Of a stretch of 64,000 nt of DNA, positions 19,248 to 27,452 are shown piece by piece; within the stretch, counting starts at the first letter, position 1; each line of letters begins with the position of its first letter. Source of the DNA: Novosphingobium album (ex Hu et al. 2023) (GTDB lineage Bacteria > Pseudomonadota > Alphaproteobacteria > Sphingomonadales > Sphingomonadaceae). Both the position numbers and the translations under genes were made by a program. Below the pieces are notes generated by a model. That model had not been told where the DNA came from and did not search any database. It saw only the letters and a program-made list of their open reading frames with translations. The DNA is taken from the NCBI RefSeq assembly GCF_022832385.1, contig NZ_JALHLE010000019.1, positions 62,001 through 126,000 of the forward strand, read 5' to 3'.

Positions 19248-20519
19248 CTAGCGGCTGATCTTCAGCGCACCGCCACCGCTCGAGACTTTCCAGCCCTGCG
19301 AACGCAAGGCGGCGGCAAGGCGCTCGGCCCCGCCCGAGACAGTGACCCGCATGACCGAGGTTCCCCCGATCGCAAGACTGACGGTCGCCGCGCCCTGCAC
19401 GCCCGGCACACCACGCACGGCTGCGAGCGCGCCATCGACGGCGGCGGCGTCCGGGGTCGCGAACTGGACGGAAACCGTTTCGGCCGGCGCGCCGGGGACA
19501 TCCTCCGAGGGCACTGCCGGCCCCGCCTGAGGCACTATCGGCGCCTCGTCATCCTTGGGCATCAGCGCGGTGCGCAACTGCTCGAAAGCGCGATCGAGTG
19601 CGGCGCCGCCCATATTGAGCGTCGGGTCGGGCGTGAGCTTGCCCTGCGCCAGTGCGTCGCGGTACAGGCCATCGACCCGCTCCACCGCCTGATCGAGCAT
19701 GGTCGGCAGCTCCTCCTCGTTCTGCGCAGTCATGGTGAAGCTGCCGAGGAAAGTGTTGTCGAGACCATAGCGCGCAGTGAAAGTGCCCTTGACCGGGCCG
19801 CCGGGCCACTGCCGTTCGAGCCGGGCAACCGGCGTGACCACATCGGCCGCGTCGAACTGTCCCAGTAGCGTGCGCCACCACAGGCGGCTTCGGCGTCCGG
19901 GCTGCCCCGCAGTCAGGACCAGCGATTCGCCGCCCGAACCGGTGGGGCGCACATAGTCCACCGGACTCGCGGCCGCCTGGAATTCGGCCCAGGCACGCTG
20001 CCAGGGGCCGCGTACCTCGAACACCTGCCGCACGCCGCCCGAATAGAGCACGGGAATCACCAGCATCGGCGCAGAGCGGGCAACGCCCGAGCCTGGCCCG
20101 CCGACGTACTGTCCTGCCTTCGTCTTGTCGAACACCACGCCGAGCTTTGCGATATAGCGGCGCGGGCCGACCTGCTCGTGCTCGATCACCACCGATGAAA
20201 CCATGGCGTCGATCGATTCGACCGGCATGTCGGGCCCGCCCAGCTTCTTCCAGGCGAGTTTCTCGGCCTGCTTCCAGCCCTCCAGCCGTGCGTCGGCGCC
20301 GGTTTTCGCGGACACGTCCACACTGATCCCGTCGACCTGGATATCTTCGGAATTGACCAGAGGAGCGATGCCGCGATCCCCCTCGATCTGCGCGGTGAGT
20401 CGCGCGCCGCCGATGGCCAAAGCCGCCACGGCAGCCGAAACCGCAAGCATCGCTGCCGTGCGGTTTGCCAGTCCGTTGCGGGCCGGCCGCAGGAATTTGG
20501 GGGAGATCGTGATCGCCAT
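19248..20519 (-). CDS. DUF2066-like envelope protein
   Basis: A 423-residue protein with one N-terminal hydrophobic helix (residues 20-43), the rest probably periplasmic. The middle has MLVIPVLYSGG followed by GPWQRAWAEF, resembling DUF2066 proteins. The C-terminal 75 residues form an alpha-beta unit (AAVDGALAAVRGVPGV, then SVMRVTVSGGAERLAAALR), like a ferredoxin/HMA-type fold without metal cysteines. The start at 20519 gives the membrane helix; longer forms toward 20846 overlap the divergent purM and are rejected. Function unknown; it precedes hdaA by seven bases. Confidence 0.6.
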   Translation of the reverse strand: MAITISPKFLRPARNGLANRTAAMLAVSAAVAALAIGGARLTAQIEGDRGIAPLVNSEDIQVDGISVDVSAKTGADARLEGWKQAEKLAWKKLGGPDMPVESIDAMVSSVVIEHEQVGPRRYIAKLGVVFDKTKAGQYVGGPGSGVARSAPMLVIPVLYSGGVRQVFEVRGPWQRAWAEFQAAASPVDYVRPTGSGGESLVLTAGQPGRRSRLWWRTLLGQFDAADVVTPVARLERQWPGGPVKGTFTARYGLDNTFLGSFTMTAQNEEELPTMLDQAVERVDGLYRDALAQGKLTPDPTLNMGGAALDRAFEQLRTALMPKDDEAPIVPQAGPAVPSEDVPGAPAETVSVQFATPDAAAVDGALAAVRGVPGVQGAATVSLAIGGTSVMRVTVSGGAERLAAALRSQGWKVSSGGGALKISR

Positions 20520-20588
20520 TGTCGAAACCGCGGGCCTTTTGCCCAAACGGCGATGGAAATCCAAGACGTAAAGCGCTAGGCGGCGCGA

Positions 20589-21692
20589 ATGTCCGACGAT
20601 AACTCCCCGAAGAGCTACTCCTACGAGCAGGCTGGCGTCTCGATCGCCGCCGGAAACGCGCTGGTCAAGGCCATTGCCCCGCTCGCGAAATCCACCGCGC
20701 GCCCGGGCGCCGATGCCGATCTGGGCGGATTCGGAGGCTTCTTCGATCCACGCGCGGCCGGGTACAAGGACCCGTTGCTGGTGGCCGCCAACGACGGCGT
20801 TGGCACCAAGGTGAAGCTCGCCATCGACCATGACCGCCACGATCACATCGGCATCGACCTTGTCGCCATGTGCGTGAACGACCTGATCGTGCAGGGCGCC
20901 GAGCCGCTGTTCTTCCTCGACTACTTCGCGACCGGCAAGCTGGAAAATGGCGTCGCCGAGCGTGTCGTCGCGGGAATCGCCGAAGGCTGCAAGATGGCGG
21001 GCTGCGCGCTCATCGGCGGCGAGACGGCCGAAATGCCAGGCATGTATGCCGCAGGCGACTATGACCTCGCGGGCTTCTGTGTCGGCGCCGTCGAACGCGG
21101 CGAGCAGCTCACCGGGGATCGCGTTTCGGCAGGGGACGTGCTGCTGGGCCTTGCCTCATCGGGCGTGCACTCGAACGGTTATTCGCTGGTGCGCCGCCTT
21201 GCCGCGGACAAGGGCTGGAAGCTCGACCGCCCCGCCCTGTTCGATCAGGAAACGCTGCTGATCGACGCGCTGATCGCCCCCACCCGGATCTATGTGAAGA
21301 GCCTGCTGCCGTTCATCCGCTCGGGCCGCATCCACGCCCTCGCCCACATCACCGGCGGCGGACTGCTGGAGAACGTCCCCCGCGTGCTGCCGCAAGGCCT
21401 GCACGCGCGTATCGACGCCGGAGCATGGGTGCAGCCACGGCTGATGGCATTCCTGCAGGCGCAGGGCCACATCGAACCGGCCGAGATGGCACGCACGTTC
21501 AATTGCGGCATCGGCATGGTCCTTGTCGTCAACCCGCAGGACGCAGCCGCGCTCAAGGCTGATCTGGAAGCTGTTGGCGAAGAGGTCTTCGTGATCGGTG
21601 CGATCGAGCCGGGAGACAAAGGCTGCACCGTGCAGGGCAGCGCCGACGACTGGTCTGCCCGCGAGACCTGGGAAGCCGTCCACCTCGGCTGA
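20589..21692 (+). CDS. purM: phosphoribosylformylglycinamidine cyclo-ligase
   Basis: AIR synthetase closes the imidazole ring in the fifth purine step. The 367-residue protein has the N-terminal [11 protein letters not shown], the nucleotide-binding segment [45 protein letters not shown] and the C-terminal [14 protein letters not shown], all typical. It is separated from purN by a leftward AI-2E-type transporter gene, so the usual purM-purN pair is broken up here. Confidence 0.97.
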   Translation: MSDDNSPKSYSYEQAGVSIAAGNALVKAIAPLAKSTARPGADADLGGFGGFFDPRAAGYKDPLLVAANDGVGTKVKLAIDHDRHDHIGIDLVAMCVNDLIVQGAEPLFFLDYFATGKLENGVAERVVAGIAEGCKMAGCALIGGETAEMPGMYAAGDYDLAGFCVGAVERGEQLTGDRVSAGDVLLGLASSGVHSNGYSLVRRLAADKGWKLDRPALFDQETLLIDALIAPTRIYVKSLLPFIRSGRIHALAHITGGGLLENVPRVLPQGLHARIDAGAWVQPRLMAFLQAQGHIEPAEMARTFNCGIGMVLVVNPQDAAALKADLEAVGEEVFVIGAIEPGDKGCTVQGSADDWSARETWEAVHLG

Positions 21693-21717
21693 GGAGGCTC
21701 CGGCTCCCTATCGAGCG

Positions 21718-22785
21718 TCAATCCTCGGGGCTGTCCCTGCCGGGAATGCTGTCGATGTCTTCGCCCAGCGTGTCGCGCAAGTAGAACTCGCGCACGCCGA
21801 CGAAGGCCACGACCAGCAGTGCCCCGGCAAAGAACACGCCGTAGACACCGAATACTGCGCCCACGCCCAGAATGGTGAACAGTGTCAACGCTGGCGGAAT
21901 GTTGACGACCTGCCGGTTGATGACCGGGGTCAGCATCCATCCCTCGATCACGCGCACCACCACATAAGCCGCAACCGTGCGCCACAGCACGTCGCCGCCC
22001 GCCGCTGCCGCCAGACCGATCGACGGCAGCATCGCGACGGCGGGGCCGACATAGGGCACGAATTCGGACAGCCCGCCCAGAAGGCCCAGCGCCGCCCAGG
22101 ACTCCAGCCCTGCCAGCCAAAGCGATCCGCCGATGATCACGCTCATGGCGATCATCGCGACAAGCTTGGCCTTGAGCCACAGACGCAGCGCTGCCGAGAT
22201 TGCTTCCAGCGCGCGCTCCATGGTCGGCCGCGCTGGCGGTGGCGTCAGGAGGATAGCGGCTCGCCGGTACGGCCCCGGATTTCCGGCAATGAACAGCGCG
22301 CCGACCAGGACGATCAGCAAGTTGACAAGGAATAGCCCGGTGCCCGATGCCAGATCACTCAGGCGGTTTGCGATCGTGCTCCCGCCCGCGGCGGCCTCCG
22401 CTGCCTGCACGATCGCCTTGCCCACCGGGGTTGTCGAAAGCCCCTCCTCGACCTGCGACAGCGTGCCCGGCAGATTGCCGAGCATCCCTGCGATTTCGCT
22501 GCCAAACTGCACAGTCAGCAGGTAACCGATGGCTCCGAACAGTGCGAGCACCAGCAACGTCCCGAGAGGCAGCGCTGCCCTCCAGCTTGCGACACCAAAT
22601 TTCTGCAGCATCCGCCCGGAACTGCGAAACGCAACCGCCCCCAGAACCGATCCGAAAGCCAGCAGCAGCAAGTCCGCCGCGCGCCAGATGATCAGCAGCA
22701 CGCCAATGGCAAGCACCGTCCACGCCATCCGGCGCAAGTACCCCACATCATCAGGATTTGGCCTGAAAGGCGCGTTTGTCGTCAC
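21718..22785 (-). CDS. AI-2E (PerM) family transporter
   Basis: A 355-residue membrane protein with about seven or eight hydrophobic helices, including AWTVLAIGVLLIIWRAADLL near the start and GVGAVFGVYGVFFAGALLVV near the end. The family segment LGLLGGLSEFVPYVGPAVAMLPS and GWMLTPVINRQVVNIPPALTL (split here at VI/NR) identify it. Members export autoinducer-2 or act as Na+/H+ antiporters; the substrate here is unknown. A GTG start at 22785 with GGGGTGA upstream is chosen; ATG at 22827 is an alternative. Confidence 0.88.
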   Translation of the reverse strand: MTTNAPFRPNPDDVGYLRRMAWTVLAIGVLLIIWRAADLLLLAFGSVLGAVAFRSSGRMLQKFGVASWRAALPLGTLLVLALFGAIGYLLTVQFGSEIAGMLGNLPGTLSQVEEGLSTTPVGKAIVQAAEAAAGGSTIANRLSDLASGTGLFLVNLLIVLVGALFIAGNPGPYRRAAILLTPPPARPTMERALEAISAALRLWLKAKLVAMIAMSVIIGGSLWLAGLESWAALGLLGGLSEFVPYVGPAVAMLPSIGLAAAAGGDVLWRTVAAYVVVRVIEGWMLTPVINRQVVNIPPALTLFTILGVGAVFGVYGVFFAGALLVVAFVGVREFYLRDTLGEDIDSIPGRDSPED

Positions 22786-22936
22786 GTGCAATTCACCCCG
22801 CAGTTGCTCGCGCGCAACCGAACGCATAGGGGATGATCGCAAGCGAGTACAGGCGGACGGATGGGCATCATTTGCACCGAACGCGCCGCCCGCCGCGCTG
22901 TTTCTTGAGGCGGCGCGAAGAACCGGAAAGACAAGC

Positions 22937-23893
22937 ATGACGCAAGTGCGGGCAAAAGTGGCGGTAATGATTTCGGGCAGCGGCACCAACATGGCCGCAC
23001 TGCTCTATGCCAGCCGCGCGGAAGACTGTCCCTACGAGATCGTACTCGTCGCCGCCAATGACCCCGAGGCCAAGGGCCTGCGGCTGGCCGAAGCGGAAGG
23101 CGTGCCGGTCTTCGCTCTTTCGCACAGAGGCATGAAGCGCCCCGAACACGATGCGGCGATGGACGCCGCGATCCGGGCGTCTGGCGCGGAATGGGTCGCG
23201 CTGGCAGGCTACATGCGTATCCTTACCCCCGAATTCGTGAGCAAGTGGGAGGGCCGCATGGTCAACATCCACCCTTCCCTGCTGCCGAAATACACAGGCC
23301 TTCACACCCACGAACGCGCCATCGAGGCGGGTGACAGCCATGGCGGCGTGACCGTCCATCTGGTCACACCCGAACTCGACGACGGCCCGATCCTGGGTCA
23401 GACGCCGGTGGCGATCCTGCCCGGAGACACGCCCGAAGCGCTTGCAGCGCGTGTGCTTATTGCGGAGCATCAGCTTTATTCGCGCTGCCTTGCCCGGCTG
23501 GTGACGCGTGACCGCGATCCGGATTGGCTCGCCGAGCAGGTCCGCGTCCGGGCCATGGCCCTGCCCGAAGCCGATGAGGTCGTGAGTCACGGAATGCCAT
23601 GCTTCGGCGTCATCAAGGGCAAGAAGTTCGCCTATTTCACTGCCGACCACCATGGCGATGGCCGCATCGCGCTGCTCGTCAAGATCAGCGGCACCGACGA
23701 GCAGGCCATGCTGATCGAACAGGATGAACAGGCCTATTTCCGCCCCGCCTATTTCGGCGACGGCTGGATCGGTATCAGGCTGGATTTGGGCGGCAACGAC
23801 TGGGACGCGATCGGCGCATGGCTTGAGCGCTCCTGGCGCGCCATCGCACCAAAGCGCCTCACAACCTTGCTGGATGCGGCCGACGCGTTCTGA
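22937..23893 (+). CDS. purN: GAR formyltransferase fused to a YjbR/MmcQ-like domain
   Basis: At 318 residues it is about 100 longer than usual PurN. Residues 1-195 are a full glycinamide ribonucleotide transformylase: ISGSGTNM near residue 12, the catalytic VNIHPSLLPKYTG with Asn110 and His112, and ELDDGP with Asp148. Residues 203-318 form a second domain (RVRAMALPEADEVVSHGMP, FAYFTADHHGDGRIALLVK, GWIGIRLD, APKRLTTLL) that matches the YjbR/MmcQ (DUF419) double-wing fold. That domain has no known enzymatic role. No stop or frameshift separates the two. The formyl donor is 10-formyl-tetrahydrofolate. Confidence 0.92.
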   Translation: MTQVRAKVAVMISGSGTNMAALLYASRAEDCPYEIVLVAANDPEAKGLRLAEAEGVPVFALSHRGMKRPEHDAAMDAAIRASGAEWVALAGYMRILTPEFVSKWEGRMVNIHPSLLPKYTGLHTHERAIEAGDSHGGVTVHLVTPELDDGPILGQTPVAILPGDTPEALAARVLIAEHQLYSRCLARLVTRDRDPDWLAEQVRVRAMALPEADEVVSHGMPCFGVIKGKKFAYFTADHHGDGRIALLVKISGTDEQAMLIEQDEQAYFRPAYFGDGWIGIRLDLGGNDWDAIGAWLERSWRAIAPKRLTTLLDAADAF

Positions 23894-23929
23894 CGGACCA
23901 GCGTCAGAACGCAAATCAGCCACGGTGCA

Positions 23930-24184
23930 TCAGGCTGGCGCGCGTCGCGCCTCGTGGAGAACTTCGGCGATGCGGTCGAGCAGCGACAGCCGCTCCTTCT
24001 TCAGTTCCTCGACCCGTTCATCCGAAGCGGCGTCGAGTTCAGCCTCAATCCGGGTAATCGCGTGATTCACTTCGCCGTACCGGTCAGCCAAGGCTGCGAA
24101 ATGCCCCTTGGTCATCTTGAGGCGGTGCATCAGATCAACATCATCGGGGAATTCGGCGGCAAGATCGTGGGGCTTATGCGACAT
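23930..24184 (-). CDS. YdcH (DUF465) family protein
   Basis: An 84-residue soluble helical protein, mostly one long coiled coil: LMHRLKMTKGHFAALADRY, then ITRIEAELDAASDERVEELK. This is the DUF465 pattern. Function is unknown. The start at 24184 has GGGAGAAG upstream; the ATG at 24199 overlaps that site and is less likely. It may be cotranscribed with the small gene at 24271. Confidence 0.85.
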   Translation of the reverse strand: MSHKPHDLAAEFPDDVDLMHRLKMTKGHFAALADRYGEVNHAITRIEAELDAASDERVEELKKERLSLLDRIAEVLHEARRAPA

Positions 24185-24270
24185 TCTGGCTTCTCCCATA
24201 TGAGATGCGCCTAATTTAGCCTCGGCGCACGGCCTATGCGTTGCGCTGGATCAACGGCTCCGCGACTTGG

Positions 24271-24516
24271 TCAGATTTCCGAATAGTCCACCATCGGTCG
24301 GCTTTCGCGCGTGCCACGATAGTACTTCTCCGGCTCCTTGGGATCTCCCGCGATCATCACGAAATCCTCATGCACTTCGACCAGAGTGCCGACGAAGGGA
24401 AACCCCTCCAGACTTCCATTGACGCGAAAGCTGACGGTATCACCGATCTTGAACGTCTTTTCGTCGAAATTGAATTCGAAGGGACAAGCTTCCCCTTCCT
24501 CACCCATGCCTTGCAT
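24271..24516 (-). CDS. conserved small acidic protein, function unknown
   Basis: An 81-residue protein, rich in acidic and aromatic residues, with predicted beta strands (KIGDTVSFRVNG, FVGTLVEVHEDFVMIAG) that suggest a small barrel of SH3 or Tudor type. No cofactor motif, signal or membrane segment is seen. AGAGGAGAT precedes the ATG at a good distance, and codon use matches its neighbours, so it is likely real. I do not recognise the family. Confidence 0.6.
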   Translation of the reverse strand: MQGMGEEGEACPFEFNFDEKTFKIGDTVSFRVNGSLEGFPFVGTLVEVHEDFVMIAGDPKEPEKYYRGTRESRPMVDYSEI

Positions 24517-24619
24517 TGCGGATCTCCTCTTTGCCGGAAGACTAGCGCAACGAGACAGGGTGCATCAAATGGAATTGCGCGCATCCTGGGCGATATCGCG
24601 GGCGCCGTTGCGCCACCAG

Positions 24620-24754
24620 TCAACGACTCTCGAGTGCAACCACCGCGTTCATCCTGCCTGCGAGCCTGGTATCGCCTGCATGAGCCACCAGCGACGTCAG
24701 CATGGCACCCACGAAAGAAATCGACACAGCAACAAGGATTGTTCGGCTAATCAT
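24620..24754 (-). CDS. possible 44-residue secreted or membrane peptide
   Basis: From ATG at 24754 the frame encodes MISRTILVAVSISFVGAML followed by TSLVAHAGDTRLAG and a short tail. The first part looks like a signal peptide ending AHA. AGAGGG lies ten bases upstream. A longer form from 24823 has no signal-like start. It lies alone in a 413-base gap between a small gene and ndk. Support is only the signal-like composition, so it may be chance. Confidence 0.3.
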   Translation of the reverse strand: MISRTILVAVSISFVGAMLTSLVAHAGDTRLAGRMNAVVALESR

Positions 24755-24876
24755 GTCCCGGCAGCCCTCTACGACAGATCCTTCAAGACCGAAGACTGCA
24801 CACCGCACAAAGACTTTGCACAATCGATCTCCAACCCCCGATTAGTAAGATCAATTAACGAGTCGCACCAAAGGAA

Positions 24877-24900
24877 AAGGCCGCCGAAATCGGCGGCCTT
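24877..24900 (-). terminator. rho-independent terminator of ndk
   Basis: A perfect 10-bp stem (AAGGCCGCCG/CGGCGGCCTT) with a four-base loop lies 29 bases after the ndk stop. In the ndk direction the stem runs straight into TTCCTTTGG, giving a U-rich tail (CCTTTTCCTTT). Confidence 0.9.
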
Positions 24901-24929
24901 GACCGTTCTTACCAAGAATTAACCGCAGA

Positions 24930-25352
24930 TCAGCCGACGATTTCTTCCGGCTTGAAGAAATAGGCAATCTCGATTGCCGCATTTTCATCCGAATCCGAAC
25001 CGTGAACCGAGTTGGCTTCGATCGATTCCGCATAGGTCTTGCGGATCGTGCCCTCGGCAGCGTCTGCCGGGTTGGTGGCGCCCATGACATCGCGGTTGCG
25101 CTTCACGGCATCTTCACCCTCGAGCACCTGCACCACGACCGGGCCGGAGATCATGAACGAGACGAGATCGTTGAAGAATGGGCGTTCCTTGTGGACTGCG
25201 TAGAAGCCCTCGGCCTGCTCCTTGCTCATCTGGATGCGTTTGGAAGCGACGACGCGCAGGCCGGCTTCTTCCAGCATCCTGGTGACGCCACCGGTCAGGT
25301 TGCGGCGCGTGGCATCGGGCTTGATGATCGAGAAGGTGCGGGTGACCGCCAT
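24930..25352 (-). CDS. ndk: nucleoside diphosphate kinase
   Basis: It balances nucleoside triphosphate pools by phosphate transfer through a histidine. The 140-residue protein has the usual length, starts with [14 protein letters not shown], and carries the active-site segment [10 protein letters not shown] with the phosphorylated histidine. The rest ([21 protein letters not shown]) is typical. A strong terminator follows. The upstream holC-pepA unit ends 80 bases away on the same strand. Confidence 0.97.
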   Translation of the reverse strand: MAVTRTFSIIKPDATRRNLTGGVTRMLEEAGLRVVASKRIQMSKEQAEGFYAVHKERPFFNDLVSFMISGPVVVQVLEGEDAVKRNRDVMGATNPADAAEGTIRKTYAESIEANSVHGSDSDENAAIEIAYFFKPEEIVG

Positions 25353-25432
25353 GGTTCATTCCTTGCGAAGTGGAGGTGTTGTTACTTGTCGCGCGCGCCC
25401 CTAGCCGGGATTGCGCCGCGCGGCAAGCGGCC

Positions 25433-25870
25433 TCAACCCGCCTGAATCCAGCGGCCCCCTTCCTGTTTCCAGTAATAGTGCTCAACCCCTTCGCGACCAC
25501 GCAGCATCCGCCAGGTATCCCGCGCGTGCTGCACGGTGCGGTCATCAAACAGGAAGAAGGTACGGGCAAAGGACGTCTCGCCCTCGCGCCACTGGCCGTC
25601 GGCAATGGCGAGAAAATTCGCACCGTTGAGCGGCTGCGGCGTTTCGGAGAGCAGGATCGGCTGGAGCTCCTCCTGCCCCTCACCCGCCATGCCGTTGGCA
25701 AGGAACGTATCCTCGCCGAGCGACCACAGTGCCTGACAGATGCGCTGGCGCTGCTGCGGATCGGCGGATACGACAAGCAGGCGCTCGCCCAGTTTCATCA
25801 CGTTGCGCGCTATGAGCGGCAGCGCCGCCTCGGCGGGATCGCGGCTGAGCTGGTAGAAGTCCACGCGCAT
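25433..25870 (-). CDS. holC: DNA polymerase III chi subunit
   Basis: A 145-residue protein that links the clamp loader to single-strand binding protein. It starts MRVDFYQLSRDPAEAALPLIA and carries KLGERLLVVSADPQQRQRIC and FLIADG-like FLAIADG, the chi pattern. It starts 23 bases after the pepA stop; pepA-holC adjacency is widespread in proteobacteria and supports the call. A longer frame toward 26158 overlaps pepA and is rejected. Confidence 0.92.
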   Translation of the reverse strand: MRVDFYQLSRDPAEAALPLIARNVMKLGERLLVVSADPQQRQRICQALWSLGEDTFLANGMAGEGQEELQPILLSETPQPLNGANFLAIADGQWREGETSFARTFFLFDDRTVQHARDTWRMLRGREGVEHYYWKQEGGRWIQAG

Positions 25871-25893
25871 CAGCCGCGTCCCCGCTTCCGTTC

Positions 25894-27357
25894 TCAGCCT
25901 TCGGCCGTGTCGCGCACGAAGCGGTCGAGCAGGCGCACGCCGAAGCCGGTCGCGCCCTTGTCCCACGTTGCGCCCGGCTTGTCGGCCCAGACGGTGCCGG
26001 CAATGTCGAGGTGTGCCCAGGGCGTGTCGTTCTCGATGAAGCGCTTGAGGAACTGCGCCGCCGTGATCGAACCGCCGAAACGGCTGCCGACGTTCTTCAT
26101 GTCGGCAATCGCGCTGTCGAGCTGCTTGTCGTAGGCAGGGCCCATCGGGAAGCGCCACAGGCGGTCGCCGGTAGCATCGCCCGCAGCGCTGAGCGCGGCG
26201 GCAAGGTCGTCGTTGTTCGAGAACAGGCCGGCATATTCATGCGCAAGCGCGGCGATAATCGCGCCGGTCAGCGTCGCGAGATCGACGATCTTCGCCGGGT
26301 TGTACTCACGCTGCACCCAGGTGAGCGCGTCGCACAGCACCAGGCGGCCTTCCGCATCGGTGTTGATGACTTCGATGGTCTGGCCCGACATCGAAGTAAC
26401 AACGTCACCGGGACGCTGGGCATTACCGTCGGGCATATTCTCGACAAGACCGCACAGGCCGATCACGTTGGCCTTCGCCTTGCGCAGCGCCAGCGCGAGC
26501 ATGGTTCCGGCCACGGCACCGGCGCCGCCCATGTCCCACTTCATGTCTTCCATGCCCGCCGGGGGTTTGAGGCTGATGCCGCCAGTATCGAAGGTCACGC
26601 CCTTGCCTACGAAGGCGACGGGCTTGTCACCTTCAGCGCCGCCCAGCCATTCCATCACCAGCAGCCGCGCCGGACGCACCGAGCCCTGCGCCACGCCAAG
26701 CAGCGAGCCCATGCCGAGTGCGGCCATTTCCTTTTCGTCGAGGACGCGGATCTTGAGGCCGGTACCTTCCATCTTCGCCTGGCAGCGCGCAACGAAACTC
26801 TCGGGGTAGATCGTGTTCGCCGGCTCGGTGACGAGTTCGCGGGTGAACGCCACACCGGCCGCGACGGCCTGCTCCACCTCCCACAGCGCTTCAGTGCCTT
26901 CCGGCGCGCCGGCCAGCCCGATTTCGGAAAGGGTCGGCTTCTTGTCGTCGGCAAGCTTGGTGCGATAGACATCGTGACGCCAGGACCGCAGCACCGCGCC
27001 AAGCAGGGCACTGCCCGCTTCCTCCGCCGAAAGTCCCGCGCCGGTCAGGTCCAGCGTCAGAGAGGATTCGCCCGAGGTCAGGTACTTCGCAACGATCGCG
27101 GCACCGGCCTTTTCGATCGCGCCCTTCCGGTCCTTGGCATCCGCCGCGCCGACACCGGCCAGCGCTACGCGCACGACTTTGCCGTCACGCTCGACAAAGC
27201 CTTCGAACAGCTGCCCCGCCTTGCCCGAAAAACGGGCCATCTTCGCGGCTTCGGCCAGCACCGGCTCAAGATCGGCGGGCACGGCATCCTTGTTGACAAG
27301 TCGGGCGGCAAGACGTGCGGAACTGGCAGCCGACGCGTCAAGGAACTGGATCTGCAT
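25894..27357 (-). CDS. pepA: leucyl aminopeptidase (M17)
   Basis: A cytoplasmic dizinc aminopeptidase of 487 residues. The C-terminal catalytic domain has the M17 signature NTDAEGRLVL, the metal/substrate segment VGKGVTFDTGGISLKP, and DMGGAGAVAG. The N-terminal 170 residues are the usual variable macro-like domain. The start at 27357 has AGGAGATT upstream; an upstream ATG at 27405 adds a non-conserved tail. Cotranscribed with holC; divergent from lptD with 95 bases between starts. Confidence 0.96.
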   Translation of the reverse strand: MQIQFLDASAASSARLAARLVNKDAVPADLEPVLAEAAKMARFSGKAGQLFEGFVERDGKVVRVALAGVGAADAKDRKGAIEKAGAAIVAKYLTSGESSLTLDLTGAGLSAEEAGSALLGAVLRSWRHDVYRTKLADDKKPTLSEIGLAGAPEGTEALWEVEQAVAAGVAFTRELVTEPANTIYPESFVARCQAKMEGTGLKIRVLDEKEMAALGMGSLLGVAQGSVRPARLLVMEWLGGAEGDKPVAFVGKGVTFDTGGISLKPPAGMEDMKWDMGGAGAVAGTMLALALRKAKANVIGLCGLVENMPDGNAQRPGDVVTSMSGQTIEVINTDAEGRLVLCDALTWVQREYNPAKIVDLATLTGAIIAALAHEYAGLFSNNDDLAAALSAAGDATGDRLWRFPMGPAYDKQLDSAIADMKNVGSRFGGSITAAQFLKRFIENDTPWAHLDIAGTVWADKPGATWDKGATGFGVRLLDRFVRDTAEG

Positions 27358-27452
27358 GGAATCTCCTGGATCTTCGCAGCGAAGCACCCAACTTGTGCGC
27401 TTCACCGCATCGCTGGATTGCAGTTAGGCACAGGCGGTGCGATAGGCAAGCC

